Below are positions 1-10,222 of a DNA stretch of 33,370 nt, piece after piece. Origin of the DNA: Phoronis australis. Taxonomy: Eukaryota > Phoronida > Phoronidae. The stretch spans positions 487,247-520,616 of the forward strand of contig NMRA01000092.1 of assembly GCA_002633005.1 (NCBI GenBank), read 5' to 3'. Position 1 is the stretch's first letter. Every line of letters begins with the position of its first letter. A program made the position numbers and the translations under genes. The notes beneath the pieces were generated by a model. It was not told the DNA's origin and did not search any database. It worked only from the letters and a program-made list of their open reading frames with translations.

Positions 1-104
1 CATTTAAATCTTTTTTCATCCGTATAACTTTAATTACCGGGGTTAATTAATAAACTCACCATTTCCCTACGCTCTTACTGTTTTATTTTTTTTGCGGCAG
101 CCAA

Positions 105-150
105 GGGGGGGGGGGCCGGGCCCCCTGGGCCCCCCCCCTAAATCCGCCTA
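105..150 (-). repeat. G/C inverted tract with transposon-end-like motif
   Basis: Eleven G (105-115) and nine C (130-138) flank a short CCGGG/CCCCC core, forming a near-perfect G/C hairpin. On the minus strand it is entered by TAGGCGGATTTAG (150-138). A related GGGGCGGATCCA occurs on the plus strand at 20551-20562. From general knowledge, GGCGGAT(C/T)(C/T)AGG followed by G/C runs marks the ends of a transposon-derived repeat seen in many animal genomes. The family name is not certain. Confidence 0.5.
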
Positions 151-169
151 TGTAGAGAGAGGGTAGCCT

Positions 170-344
170 AGCTTTGGTGCAAAGCTGATGTGGGTAAAAA
201 CTGAACAAATAAAATACGACACAAAATTAGTGTCATCAAATACTGTGCACTTATATGAGTGAATAAAATTATTTCTTGCTGCTAAAGTTGTGGAGCGATC
301 TACGTTGGCTTTCGGTGCCATGAAATATTGCGTCACCTATTGGC
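170..344. repeat. Diverged duplicated block, copy 1
   Basis: This block starts AGCTTTG, includes a GTGTGG/GTGGG(T/A)AAAAA segment and CAAAATTAGT(G/A)TCAT, and ends TCACCTATTGGC. The same ordered landmarks recur at 910-1092 with many substitutions and indels. It is either an old local duplication or two copies of one interspersed repeat. Confidence 0.55.
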
Positions 345-909
345 CAGGTTTTTTTTTCGCTGATTCTTCAATAAACTGTTGTTCTTTCATGAGGTTTCGT
401 ACATGTCACAACAAATAATCTGAACTGATTTCACTTTATTATAAGTTTTTAGAATTTTGATGCTAGCAAACCGAATTTCAGAAGAAATTTTGCTGCTACC
501 AAGCTATCATCATCTCCCGAGAGATGTCGCAAAACTTTACGAAATGGCGCGTGCACGTGTCACGAGCGTACTGTTTTCTAAAAGACGACAACTTCTTTGT
601 TAGAAAAGGCAGAGGATTTTGCAAGAAAATGATGTTTATTAGATTGTTTTTCTCTGAAACGGCTGTAACAGGCAAGGTAAGTGTTGGTTGATTCCCAGAT
701 TTTGCATGCACCCTCTCCGGTCTTTAGCTTTACATGTTGACACAAGTTTCACTGCAAGGTGACGAGCAGAACTACCCTGACTGTGCAATTTCAGGGTCTA
801 TGGAAGATTAACACACAGTGGTACCTAGCTGTATTTTGATGATAGTCTTCATACAGCTAGCTGGCTGGCTAAGGGTAGCGTTGGTACAGGGTAACTATAA
901 ATAGCATAT

Positions 910-1092
910 AGCTTTGCACCAGTGTGGATAAAAAAATAGGCAAATAAAAAAATAGGCAAGTAAAATTTGATTCAAAATTAGTATCATTAAAATCTACTCT
1001 AAATTAGTCTGGGTTAAAGAATTGACTTTCTACTGTTATTCTGCTGCTTACAGATATGGTTGTGATCTTATGCATTAGATTCACCTATTGGC
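910..1092. repeat. Diverged duplicated block, copy 2
   Basis: This is the second copy of the 170-344 block, sharing CAAAATTAGTATCAT and the terminal TCACCTATTGGC. It contains a younger internal expansion: a 16-bp unit (ATAAAAAAATAGGCAA) repeated exactly at 928-943 and 944-959, which copy 1 lacks. Confidence 0.55.
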
Positions 1093-2043
1093 GCATTGGT
1101 TCCTCTTCCCCAATAGAAATTGCATGCCATTACAGTCATCGACTGTTTGAAAATTACCAGACCAGTTGTAATGTTTTTCTGAAGTGGTTACACGAAATTC
1201 GAAGTAATATGCCATACTTACGTACTTCAAACTGAAAGAGAGGTAGTTAACAGTGGAGTGATTTGCTGCAGAAATAATCAATTCAGTTATCTTAGTTCCT
1301 CAGTATTATGGTAATTTTTCACTAATTTAGCTTTCCATATGGCCGGCTAGTGAAATTATATTTTGCTAAAATGAAATAAGTAGTATGGATGCTACTTGCA
1401 CTGGGGTAACTTGACCACCGTGTGACAACTTACCCCACTTGTCTTATCGTGGTAGGGTAACTTTTCCCTGTGCAAGTTGTGTGGACATAAACCTGCAGGC
1501 AAAATGAAAGTAATTACTGTCTGTGCACTTGCTCTGTCATACACGTAGGGTTGCCTTACCATTTTTGCATATTTGTCACAACTTGTAGGGTGTGTGGTGT
1601 GGATGCTCAGATGAACGAGGGAAGTTGTTCTAGACCATTGTTTTAGACTTACGTTAACTCCTGAGAACATCATGTAGTAGTCATTTTGGTAGAAACCAAT
1701 TATCCTGTCTACTTAAATTGTGCACAGTGGTGTATGGCTTGCTGACTGGGTGTGTGTAATCAACCACGGATAATGAGGTGTGCTAAAAATTACCAGTGAA
1801 GAGCACTGAATGGTTCAGCTAACCTTAAAGAAATTAGCCCTTTACACAGTGTGAGACTCACTTAAAGTTTTGATTTAGAAAATATGCACTCTACTTTCAT
1901 GCCTCGTCTAGGTTTGATTACTGTTCTCAGATTTCTCACTTGGCAACTATATAGTACCATAGTAATATTTAAAAGTATGCATGTCTTCCTAAAACCGCTT
2001 TAAGTTGGTGATATCAGATGTAGTAACGCCATTGCTAAAATTT

Positions 2044-2205
2044 GTTGGTCTATTTACACTAGCCTCTAGCCTACTTACATTCATATGGTTGGTTGTTGTG
2101 GTCGGTCATTTCTCTGACCATCTGTAATACCAGAAGATGGCCTGAGAAACGACCGACTGAAACAGTAACTAAAATAGCCTAGAGGCTAGTGTATATAGAC
2201 CCAAC
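2044..2205. mobile_element. Fold-back / MITE-like element just upstream of the first sarcoglycan exon
   Basis: The left arm (from 2044: GTTGGTCTAT, then ACACTAGCCTCTAG) and the right arm (CTAGAGGCTAGTGT, then ATAGACCCAAC, ending 2205) are imperfect reverse complements. A second nested pair (GTCGGTCATTTCTC near 2101 and GAGAAACGACCGAC near 2144) continues the pairing towards the centre. Almost the whole 162 bp folds on itself with a very short loop, as in small non-autonomous fold-back DNA elements. No coding capacity. A target-site duplication could not be assigned. Confidence 0.65.
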
Positions 2206-2322
2206 TGCATTTAGAAATGATGAAATAATATATGGATAACTAAATGTTTTTGAATTTTTTTTGAGTAAATTTTGGTTACAGTTGTTATTTGTATTGATAA
2301 ATGTATGTATCTCTCCGTTTAG

Positions 2323-2424
2323 GCTTTCTCTGGCCATGTGTTACGTCATATACGTCCCAGGCACTGACTGGACATAGCTTTGTTTATACTCTTCCTAGAA
2401 GCGACTTTGACACAACAGCCGATG
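2323..2424 (+). CDS. SGCE: Alpha/epsilon-sarcoglycan homolog, N-terminal exon (signal peptide end and start of ectodomain)
   Basis: Sarcoglycan alpha/epsilon is a single-pass membrane glycoprotein of the dystrophin-associated complex. In vertebrates it helps link the muscle or neural cell surface to dystrophin. This exon encodes GFLWPCVTSYTSQA followed by LTGHSFVYTLPRSDFDTTAD. The FVYTL part matches the FVH(V/T)L block that opens the mature ectodomain of vertebrate SGCE and SGCA. The acceptor is TATCTCTCCGTTTAG (AG at 2321-2322) and the donor is GATG|GTGAGT (2425). Entry and exit are both phase 1, and the exit base joins exactly to the next exon. The frame is also open upstream to an ATG at 2301, which would give a 22-bp longer initiating exon and a usable signal peptide. 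The vertebrate genes, as I recall, have a phase-1 intron at this point, so I prefer an unseen upstream exon. Confidence 0.82.
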
Positions 2425-3966
2425 GTGAGTGGCAGAGAACGAATTAAAGCGACTATAAACACGCCACCTGTTGGCAATTAAGTTTGGAGTAGACCACTTG
2501 CCGCTATAAATCTGGTGCTAATTTCTTGGATTTGTGATGAATCCTGAACATGACCTGAAGTTTATGATCTCCGTTTGATGAAATGATGAACCAATGGTTC
2601 ATTCTGAGACCTGAGCCCGCTCCTTAACTTAAGTAAGGAACGAGATAATACCAATTTAACCGTAAGTGATCTAAATCAAAGCTCGTTTTTGACAGAAGCG
2701 CAGTTTGCAATTTGACACTTGTCAGTTACTTAGATGTGGAAGATCAGGTTCTGTCATGTACCTAAAGCTTGGGCTGATGGCCTGACTCATACTTTTATTG
2801 CTGTTCTTGAATTGTGAGCTTCTCTTTAAACGTAGGCTTGTTCTGAAAGAGCTATAGACCATACTCTCAATTATTTATCCACAATGCAATGTGTGGAGCA
2901 CTTTTCCTGCTTCTTCACGTGTACCACATATCTCGTATATTTATTATTATGTAATTGATTGTTGTAATGCAGGGAAACTTAACATTATTATTGCCATTAC
3001 ATACAATGAATTTTCTTTGATGAAACGAGAATAGGGCCGTCCAAGATTACACTGCAATAGAACTTTACTTTGCTCGGACGTAAGAAAGCGCATTGTTTTC
3101 ATTGACCTATTTTTGGAATGTCAGGCACATTTTCACAGATTGTTTCAGAATCCGTCCAGGTGTATGGCCTCGGAAATATTCCTGATTTCAATTGTTTAAA
3201 AGCACTGGAATTGAAAGATATCTTCAAGAAATGGGATTATGTTGCTTTCAAAATTAAGCCCACGAATTTCCTTTGTCGTCACGTTCTACATTTTCTTGTC
3301 TTTGGTTGTTGTCAAGAAAGCAAAGATCATACATCTTGCATCCACATTTATTTGTCAAGTTCATCCAACCTTTATCCTTCGGAGTTGCAGTCCACAACAA
3401 AGTAGTAATTATAGTTCACTGGCATTGTACATACCAATAAAGTAATGCAGCTGAGTAAAACGGCAACATCAAATAACATGTGGAACTTCAATGATGCGAT
3501 ACATAAGTGCCTGACGAATATTGCGGCATTGAAGGTAAATACTGCAAGATTCAACTGTCGTTGGTAGTCCGGATCGGCCCTATTGGGGGAGGTCTGTCTT
3601 CCCGTGTTGTTTTGTGTGGTTTATTTATGCACAGCTTGTGAGAGCTTTACATTTGATTTTACTCAAGTTCAACTTGCACAGCATCACAGGCTTTATACAC
3701 AGTAAGTATTTGAAGCAAATCTTGACATATTGTCCATGTTTGTAAGTGATGCCCTATTTAAACTTGGATTGATCCATTGCACATAAAATGTCCGGCTTTT
3801 TTGTTGAAGAGTGAAAATAATTGACTCACTCAGGAAGATCTGGTTGAGTCATTATTGATGTACCACAAATGTTGCCCAAATTTTAACAACCAAGTTGATG
3901 ATTGAATTTTGCAGTTATTGGTTACCAAGATCTTGTTATTAACCAGCCTTGCAAATATCATTTCAG
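2425..3966 (+). other. Sarcoglycan intron, 1542 bp, phase 1
   Basis: It is bounded by GTGAGT and ATATCATTTCAG. An earlier AG at 3913-3914 (TTTTGCAG) also looks like an acceptor, but it would be phase 0 and break the frame. The second AG at 3965-3966 restores codon GCC and leads directly into the conserved SDPIT block. Small exact dyads (for example TGAACCAATGGTTCA at 2586-2600) are present. I see no other element. Confidence 0.75.
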
Positions 3967-4106
3967 CCAGTGACCCGATCACACTGTCAGTTTCACTGAC
4001 TGGCCTTCCTGATCTACCTTCCTGGATGAGGTTTGTGCAAGCCGATATGTATGAAGATGGCTATCTATATGGAACACCCTCTGAGCCTGTAGATGAACAC
4101 CTCCAG
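3967..4106 (+). CDS. SGCE: Alpha/epsilon-sarcoglycan homolog, exon encoding the PDLPSW-LYGTP block
   Basis: This is the clearest exon of the gene. It encodes SDPITLSVSLTGLPDLPSWM, then RFVQADMYEDGYLYGTPSEP and VDEHLQ. Vertebrate SGCE and SGCA share the pattern DPIT-x-L-x-G-x-PD(R/L)P-x-WLRY-x-Q-x-x-x-Y-x-x-G-x-LYG(S/T)P here, the start of the cadherin-like ectodomain fold. The acceptor TCATTTCAG (3958-3966) is phase 1 and completes an Ala codon with the G left by the previous exon. The donor CTCCAG|GTAACC (4107) is phase 0. The length of 140 bp is slightly shorter than the vertebrate equivalent as I recall it. Identification rests on motif order and spacing over about 45 residues. Confidence 0.93.
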
Positions 4107-5777
4107 GTAACCGTGGGAAATGTGAGGTGTTAAGTTCTCACGATAAATGCACTCATTGTTTTGTTCTTTCTAGAAGATAAACAAAAAAACTCCCTTAGTT
4201 TCTATTGCCTGTGTCTTAAGGGTATACTACTTGTTTAATTCATCAAAAATTCTATAGATCTAAAAAATAGCTCTTTCAAACGCTCATGATGGGTTGACGA
4301 CATTTTTATGATTACTTGAAGACATTTTTAGTACTGTTTAGTTGTTTCTTATTTAAATCTAATGGCAGTACTTTGCATTGTCCTAACTGGTAAGATTAAT
4401 TCAAGTGGATTTCTGTAACAAATAAATTATTAGTTTTGAAAATGTCAGCTGGTCTGATTATGCTGCGTTGGCTCAAATTTTCACTCTGATGACTGGGCTC
4501 ATTGGTCATCAGAAGCATGCCAATTTTCAGTTCTACACTTGGTACAAAACAATTTGCCATTTGAGTTGAGGTATGATGTCAAGAACAGGTATCTGCAATA
4601 CAGTAACAATACAGCCAATCAGACATTCATTGCTTTAGACATTTTATTAATTCTGTTTTGATAGAAATTGATTAAAAGCTTTAAAATGAATTTCTCTCAT
4701 GGAAAACGGTGCTCAGCGCTGCCATTCTTGTTAAAATTTTTCAAAGAAAATTATGTTGTAGGTTCAGTCGCATAATTGACCAGAAACATCCTCCAAGAAG
4801 GTTACATTTTCGTATAAACAATAAAGATGTGTGCTACCTTATTCAATGTTATTCAATGTTATTCAATGTTTTTGAGCTTACCTTATTCAAGGTTCCACAC
4901 TAAGTTTGCATAACTTTTCTGTTAACATGGCACACATATGTGTTATAGTACACTTCTGTGCACCACACGAGCCACGTCGCCATGTGCTAACTGGGACTGG
5001 GCTCTAAGCTTTCCACTCTTAATTTATTTTTACCATTTCGTATTGTACTTTTGTGTGAACTAAAGGTAGGTTTCTAGTACTATGTTCTTTAGTACTTAAT
5101 GACTTACTTGGATAACTATCTAATCGTATTTTGCACTTGTTGACCACAGCACTGGAACTAAATGTTCCAAGTTTGAACTCGTAAAGTTTTGTGTTTTTAC
5201 TCAAAATCTTGAGTTTGTAGATCAAATCTAGGAGTTATCATGTGCGAGTACTGAGTAGAAAAGTACAGAAAGTGACAGAAGACAGTCAGCTTGAACTATA
5301 ATGTAACTACCATGTATTCTTATTCAAGCTTGGATAGTATTGCTTGACAAGAGGGAGGGGTTTCCAAGCTTGGAATTTAATAATGAAAACGGGTGACTGG
5401 TTGGATAAGTTAATTCGAGATTCTTTGATAATCCTTACACCCATGTGAGTTAATGTTATTCAAGGTAAGTGAACAAAGCTCAGTAATTGAACTAGGAAAT
5501 TCACGCTTGGAGAAAAATATATAAGGTTAGTCTCTATTGACTTGACCAAGCTTGGTCAAAATTGTCTGAGTATCTATAGCCAATTTTGCTTCTGCTATTT
5601 GGCTGTTTTGCTTTTTTGATATTTGCTGACTCCGTTAGCTAGTTTTATGTGGTGAGGTATAGATAGTAGGACGGTTCTTGATGTGAATATTGGCTGGACA
5701 TTACACCACCTATAGTTACCAATGCAAGTTTTTTACTTTTTCTATGAAACTAGTGACTACGAGTGTATCTTTTGCAG
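4107..5777 (+). other. Sarcoglycan intron, 1671 bp, phase 0
   Basis: It runs from GTAACC to GTATCTTTTGCAG. It contains a 9-bp perfect hairpin (TCTGATGAC 4485-4493 with GTCATCAGA 4505-4513) and a 10-bp tandem repeat at 4841-4870. No coding signal was seen inside. Confidence 0.75.
4841..4870 (+). repeat. Short tandem repeat, 10 bp x 3
   Basis: ATTCAATGTT is repeated three times without change, within the second visible intron. The lack of divergence suggests a recent expansion and possible length polymorphism. Confidence 0.9.
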
Positions 5778-5850
5778 GTAGTTGCCTTAAATAAGAAGAC
5801 ATACAAATCAACGACGGGCAATGTCACCATACAAGTTTCCAAGTCAACAG
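5778..5850 (+). CDS. SGCE: Alpha/epsilon-sarcoglycan homolog, small exon after the LYGTP block
   Basis: This 73-bp exon encodes VVALNKKTYKST then TGNVTIQVSKST. It corresponds to the vertebrate stretch with the pattern (I/V)-x-A-x-N-(R/K)-(R/D)-x-(F/Y) followed by hydrophobic-alternating strand residues, the last beta strands of the first ectodomain fold. The acceptor is TTTTGCAG at 5770-5777 (phase 0) and the donor is CAACAG|GTATAA at 5851 (phase 1). The leftover G joins the next exon as Ala (GCC). NVT is a possible N-glycosylation sequon, and vertebrate sarcoglycans are N-glycosylated. Its short length and weak donor would make gene finders miss it, but position, phase and motif all agree. 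Confidence 0.9.
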
Positions 5851-7993
5851 GTATAAAAAGCAGCATCAAAGCGTGCTTAAGGTTATGTATTACTGTTTGG
5901 ACAAGTCGTTGTATTTAGCCAATTCTGCAAAATTATATATTTTCCAAAGTATATAGAGTTTGATCTTCCTCTTATTAGGTTACGCGACCTTGGTTTTTTA
6001 GGAAAATGTAGCAAAAAAGGAAGGCATATTCATAGCAACGCAGCAGTATCAATGACATGGCCAAATTTCGTACAATATAAACGTTTAAGATAAAATCTCC
6101 AAGCCGCTGTTACAATTTTCTGAATTATCAATACATATGGTTTTGTTTTATTCATTTTTAAAAATTTTCGTAGAAAATCACACCAGTCGTATCTTTGATA
6201 ACTCCTCATGAAAAAGTAAAGCATTTTAAAAACAATCCCTTTAAGGAATTGTAAAGAGGAATTGTAAAGCTTTTTCTAGAACAGTGTATAAAGGACAGTA
6301 TCTGAAAGTTTCATGTGCGTCCGATCAGACATTTCTGAGATATGGTGTTCCGAATTTGGCCAATAAATTGGAATTTTTCTGAGGTCCTATCAACCTTAAA
6401 AAATTGCTCAACTATATGTTAAAATGTGTGTGGCACGGATATGCTTATGGATGCATGTAGTAATTAAGTGAACTAATTAGATGAAGTGTTGTATTGTAAG
6501 ATTCAGGGTTCTCCACAGGCTTTGATATCAGGGTGCTGCACCCTTTTAGTTTCATGTATGGACTGTGCACCCTGACTGAATTCCCCCACTCTCTTTACCC
6601 TCATCTTTTAATTGGTTTAGCCAGCACACGTTTACCCTCCCTCTTTATGGCCTTCTCAAATTTTGTTCAGACGTTCAGTGTTTACAATAACTGAACTTCT
6701 TTTAAATTCACTCAGTTTTGTCTTACAGATGTACTTTCTCCTTAAATATTCCTTGTCCCTGGAGTACAGACAAGTTCATTTGAGGCGCATGGGTGATGTA
6801 GCGCAGGAATTGATACTTACTGTGATAAAAGTAGTGAGAGATAACCCTCTTATCCTATAATGCACAACTGGCACTGAGTGCTCAATGTATCTTGTCTGGT
6901 AGAAGAGGTCAAGGGGTCAGAATCACTCAGATACAACTAACAAAATCTTAACTGCTTGAATGAAAATACATTGTTTGGTATTGGCAGTTGAAGAAAACTT
7001 CTTTTCTCTTCTTTACTCTGTTTTTTGTTATGCATAGTTTGAAAATTCCTGCAATTTTTTTCTAAATTTCAGGAAACAAGCTCTAAATGTCAAAAAATTC
7101 TTGGGAAGCGGCATTAATAGTAGACAAGCCTTTAGATAGCCAATGGTCATTTGCGCCTGTGCCAAGTGCTGTCCAGCATGTTTCTGCCCTCTTTTAAGTA
7201 GTGGAGAATCCCGATGGCTCTATTGAAAAAAGCACTAAAATTCTTATTTAGCACACGGTATGACGATGGAAAAAAAAACAGATTAAGAAAGTATTACACT
7301 CTATATTAGCTTTGTTTCTGGTATGCAGATGTCATAACATTTGGCAAGTTTCCATTGTTATGATAGAAAAATGATTATTGATGACAATATTATTTTTGAG
7401 CAAAATCATGAAGAATTGGCATTGTTCAATGAAGTGAACAATCACTGTTGCTATTGAATATAGACTAGTTCTAGTCATCAAAACATAATTACATTGTTGC
7501 TCACATCAGCTTTGAAGTCATTTTGCAAATTATGGTTCACAGAACACGACACACAATTCTTCGTGCTAAGAGAATGTTGGTTGTTGTTCAGCCTTGACTT
7601 GCCATTTTGGCAATTTAGAATAACGATTTCCTCCTTGTTAAATTACTGTAATTCCACGCAGTAAAACTTGTCATTGTGAAACATAGTACCATAAAATCTC
7701 TAATTTGGGACACAATATGGCAATTGAAATTTATTAGGTTTTCATTTTTTAAGTTGCACCAAATAAATGCTTTAACATTTCAAAGGTCTATGCTGTACCT
7801 ACCTTCAGTCGATATTTTTGAGAAATTGTGGACATGTGAAGCGATGTTGGAAGCTTGAAAAATAAGGAAAGGAAAAATTTGCATTTATTTTTGTCCAACA
7901 TTGGAGAGATTTTACCTCACGTGGTGTAGACACTAAAATATTCATGTAGTAATAGGCAACAGCTGACTTGACAGAGCTTATGTACAGTTTCAG
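5851..7993 (+). other. Sarcoglycan intron, 2143 bp, phase 1
   Basis: It runs from GTATAA to GTACAGTTTCAG. It holds a probable transposon-end fragment at 6504-6580 (listed separately) and otherwise AT-rich unique sequence. The open stretches inside are short and not conserved as far as I can see. Confidence 0.75.
6504..6580. mobile_element. CAGGG-type transposon-end fragment
   Basis: It begins CAGGGTTCTCCACAGGC, followed by a 9-bp perfect inverted pair, TCAGGGTGC (6528-6536) and GCACCCTGA (6567-6575). CAGGG ends are typical of hAT-superfamily elements, and CAGGGTTCTCC starts are common in animal interspersed repeats. It is a short relic without a coding part. Confidence 0.4.
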
Positions 7994-8195
7994 CCAAATA
8001 CAGGGTTCAACTCTATGTCAGGAACTTGAACATAGAGGATGTGTTTGTTGACAACCGTCTGAAGACTATACGTGATGCAGTCTACACGCATTGGCCAGGA
8101 GGTGGTGACGTCTTTGTGACACGTGTGTCTACGTACCAAGACATGGGCCATCGAATCCCTATACCATCATACATTGGTGAAGTTGTCAAAAACGG
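7994..8195 (+). CDS. SGCE: Alpha/epsilon-sarcoglycan homolog, central ectodomain exon
   Basis: This 202-bp exon encodes, in order, AKYRVQLYVRNLNIEDVFVD, then NRLKTIRDAVYTHWPGGGDV, then FVTRVSTYQDMGHRIPIPSY and IGEVVKNG. It matches the vertebrate region with YQ(A)EF-x-(I/V)-(K/R)-x-(M/H)-(N/D)-x-EE, then a conserved VW/LW-(Q/E)-P, then TSALDRGGRVPLPI-x-x-x-KEG. The RIPIP here corresponds to RVPLP. The family's NIT/NVT sequon in this part appears as RVST, so that glycosylation site is absent. The acceptor ACAGTTTCAG (AG at 7992-7993) is phase 1 and the donor AACGG|GTAATA (8196) is phase 2. The two trailing G bases join the C at 10223 to make Gly, giving NGVFV, which parallels EGVYV in the vertebrate proteins. 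Confidence 0.92.
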
Positions 8196-8792
8196 GTAAT
8201 ATAAAGATTTTATTTTAAAGAGGAACATTATGGTTATTGGTGATACGTTTAATAAAAAAGACGGATTCCTGATTGTGTTGGAGATATATTTCTCTGTGTT
8301 GGTTATTTTTTCCTGGTGGGTATTTGCTATTCATGGAATTGTAGAAAGAAACGTGATTGTTCCAGGGAAAGGCCAGTATTTTGATTGTGTGTTCATTTAG
8401 ATTGAGCAAACACATCGTCCTACTAACAATTTAACACAGCCTTTGTCTTGTCATTTGTGTTTCCTTGACAGAAATGAATGCAGAACCAAGATACAAGACT
8501 TTTTCTGGGAAGTCTGCGTCACTTTCTGTTGCTCCATAGATGGTAAATACATAGCAAGGGAAAAGTTATTAACACAAAAATGTCTCTCTAAAGTAACCAG
8601 GTATCTTTATTATAATTGGACATCTATATTTTACCAAAGGTAGCATCAGAAATGTGTGCTTTCTTAACTGCAATTTGTTTTTATGCGCAAATATTCAACA
8701 CCTAAATTGATTTTTTTTTTCATAATTTTATTCTTCAATAATATACATTGATAATTTTTAAAGGGTGAACAAGGAAAAGGGGCAAGGACTTT

Positions 8793-8825
8793 CACTCACA
8801 CACTCGCACACTCATTCACACACTT
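8793..8825 (+). repeat. Imperfect CACACT microsatellite
   Basis: It consists of short CACTCACACACTCGCACACT-type alternations over about 33 bp, within the fourth visible intron. It is a simple repeat with no other inferred role. Confidence 0.8.
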
Positions 8826-9248
8826 CATCATTTAATGATAATACCACTAAATAATATATGAGTTAAGTATATTACAGATATTACAGATTCATTGCATGGC
8901 TGCACTGAGGCTCTCCCACATTTTAATATTAATATTGTCGGTTCTTTTTGTTTTTGAAAATTAAATATTGAAATTTTAATATATTTTGACATGAATATTT
9001 TAAGGGCAGACCAGTCTGGATGCAAGTGCTGTTGGCTACATAAATAAATAAAATATTGGGCGATAATGATAACATAATTAATCAACAGGGAGAATTCAGA
9101 ACCCAAATGGCAAAACATGATTTCATTTTTGGTTATTCTGACTTCTTCCTAAATTGATAAGTTTGATAGTTTAACAAACTTTAAGTCACAGCTTGTGCAC
9201 TTTATCAGCATTCAATTCAACGAAGAAAGTGAGCAAGCTGAATTGACT

Positions 9249-9328
9249 AATAAACCAGCCTGTGTTTTTTTACAATTTTTAGTGCGTTTAATAAATCAGC
9301 CTGTGGTTTTTGCAATTTTTAGTGGGCA
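9249..9328 (+). repeat. 41-bp tandem duplication
   Basis: AATAAACCAGCCTGTG...ACAATTTTTAGTG (9249-9289) is followed directly by AATAAATCAGCCTGTG...GCAATTTTTAGTG (9290-9328). The copies differ by several substitutions and a small indel, so this is an old local duplication in the intron. Confidence 0.85.
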
Positions 9329-10222
9329 TGTTTCAACTCTTATACTTTCTTGACCAAATCTGTTGAACTTCAGTAAAAAAACATACTCATTGAGTAGCCT
9401 TCGTCACTGTGTAAAGTGTTTTCTTGACAGGCTAACTCGTTCTTGTGAGGCATTAACAGAATCTTGTATTATCCAGTCATTGAAATGAACCATTTTAGTA
9501 AATTAATTTTGGTTATTTGATTAATTTTAAATGGTTGATTGATTAAGCTGCTGTTGAGTAACTCGCCATGTCTGGGTGTTGTGGGTGTAGAGGTTTCCTC
9601 GAATCCCAATGGCCAGAATTGGTTAAACCCTTGAAATCAAACCTTAACTGTGTTGAATGTTCCTTTTGTTGGGACATGATCGTTTTTATGGCTGAAAGAC
9701 CCATTCTGGATTTGTTGTTGGACAAGATAGACTTCTTGAGGTTATTGGCTTAGACCAGAGCAATGAATAAAGTCTGCTGTATTTATGTGATTTTATAACA
9801 AATCACCAATTCTTACCGTTGTCTGTCGGACATTCGCGGAAATCATAAGCAGCGACTTTACCTCTTAAATGCACCTAAAATACTCTGCCACTTATCGTGT
9901 GGGATTAACCACTACCAACAGATTGTTTGATGACCACCACACCACAGATTGTGTGTTCGAATCTGCACAGGGCAGATCTCAGAAAACCACTTATGTGGCC
10001 GATATTTGTCATATTAAGTTACTGTTGAGGTGCTTGTCATGTCAGGATATCAAGGCGAAAGACGTTTCTTCAAATAATAATGGTAAGAATTCGGGTTAAT
10101 CCCTCGTTTTTCCTGTAGCTGTATTGTTGTGCTGTGAAATCACAATCACTGATGCCTTTATGCAGATTCACGTTATTACTGACTATAGAAACATGTCTAA
10201 CAGATTTATCCTTGGTTTTCAG

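Larger units (their letters stand above)
1..2322. other. Upstream non-coding region of the sarcoglycan gene, no exon confirmed
   Basis: No open segment here resembles a known protein. The stretch holds a G/C inverted tract, a diverged duplicated block, a fold-back element (all listed separately) and AT-rich unique sequence. A TATA-like CTATAAATAG lies at 893-902, but no downstream first exon could be tied to it. An ATG at 629 opens 16 codons that end at a strong AAG|GTAAGT donor (677). That donor is phase 0 and does not join in frame to the sarcoglycan exon at 2323, so I did not call it. Confidence 0.5.
8196..10222 (+). other. Sarcoglycan intron, 2027 bp, phase 2
   Basis: It runs from GTAATA to TTGGTTTTCAG. 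It contains a cryptic exon-like segment at 8472-8542, a CACACT microsatellite, a 41-bp tandem duplication, and a short segment with a pol III B-box-like GTTCGAATC near 9954. Direct joining of the flanking exons gives uninterrupted conserved sequence, so nothing inside is needed for the main transcript. Confidence 0.75.

Noticed and set aside
629-676. First coding exon of the sarcoglycan (MMFIRLFFSETAVTGK, donor AAG|GTAAGT)
   Set aside because: The donor is phase 0. Joining to 2323 gives an early stop, whereas the exon at 2323 needs a phase-1 partner.
893-902. TATA box (CTATAAATAG) as the sarcoglycan promoter
   Set aside because: It is about 1.4 kb from the first recognised exon, with no linked first exon, in an AT-rich repeat-bearing region where such words are frequent.
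3909-3966. N-terminal extension of exon 3967-4106 with a hydrophobic leader (LLVTKILLLTSLANIIS)
   Set aside because: It has the look of a signal peptide, but there is no ATG, the AG at 3914 gives the wrong phase, and the AG at 3966 joins perfectly to the preceding exon.
9543-9753. Overlapping open frames on both strands (a Cys-rich plus-strand frame)
   Set aside because: They lie inside a sarcoglycan intron, are open on both strands and short, and show no motif. Chance is sufficient.
9866-10100. tRNA-derived SINE suggested by GTTCGAATC (B-box-like) near 9954
   Set aside because: The bases around the loop do not pair as a T stem, and no A box was found at the proper distance upstream.
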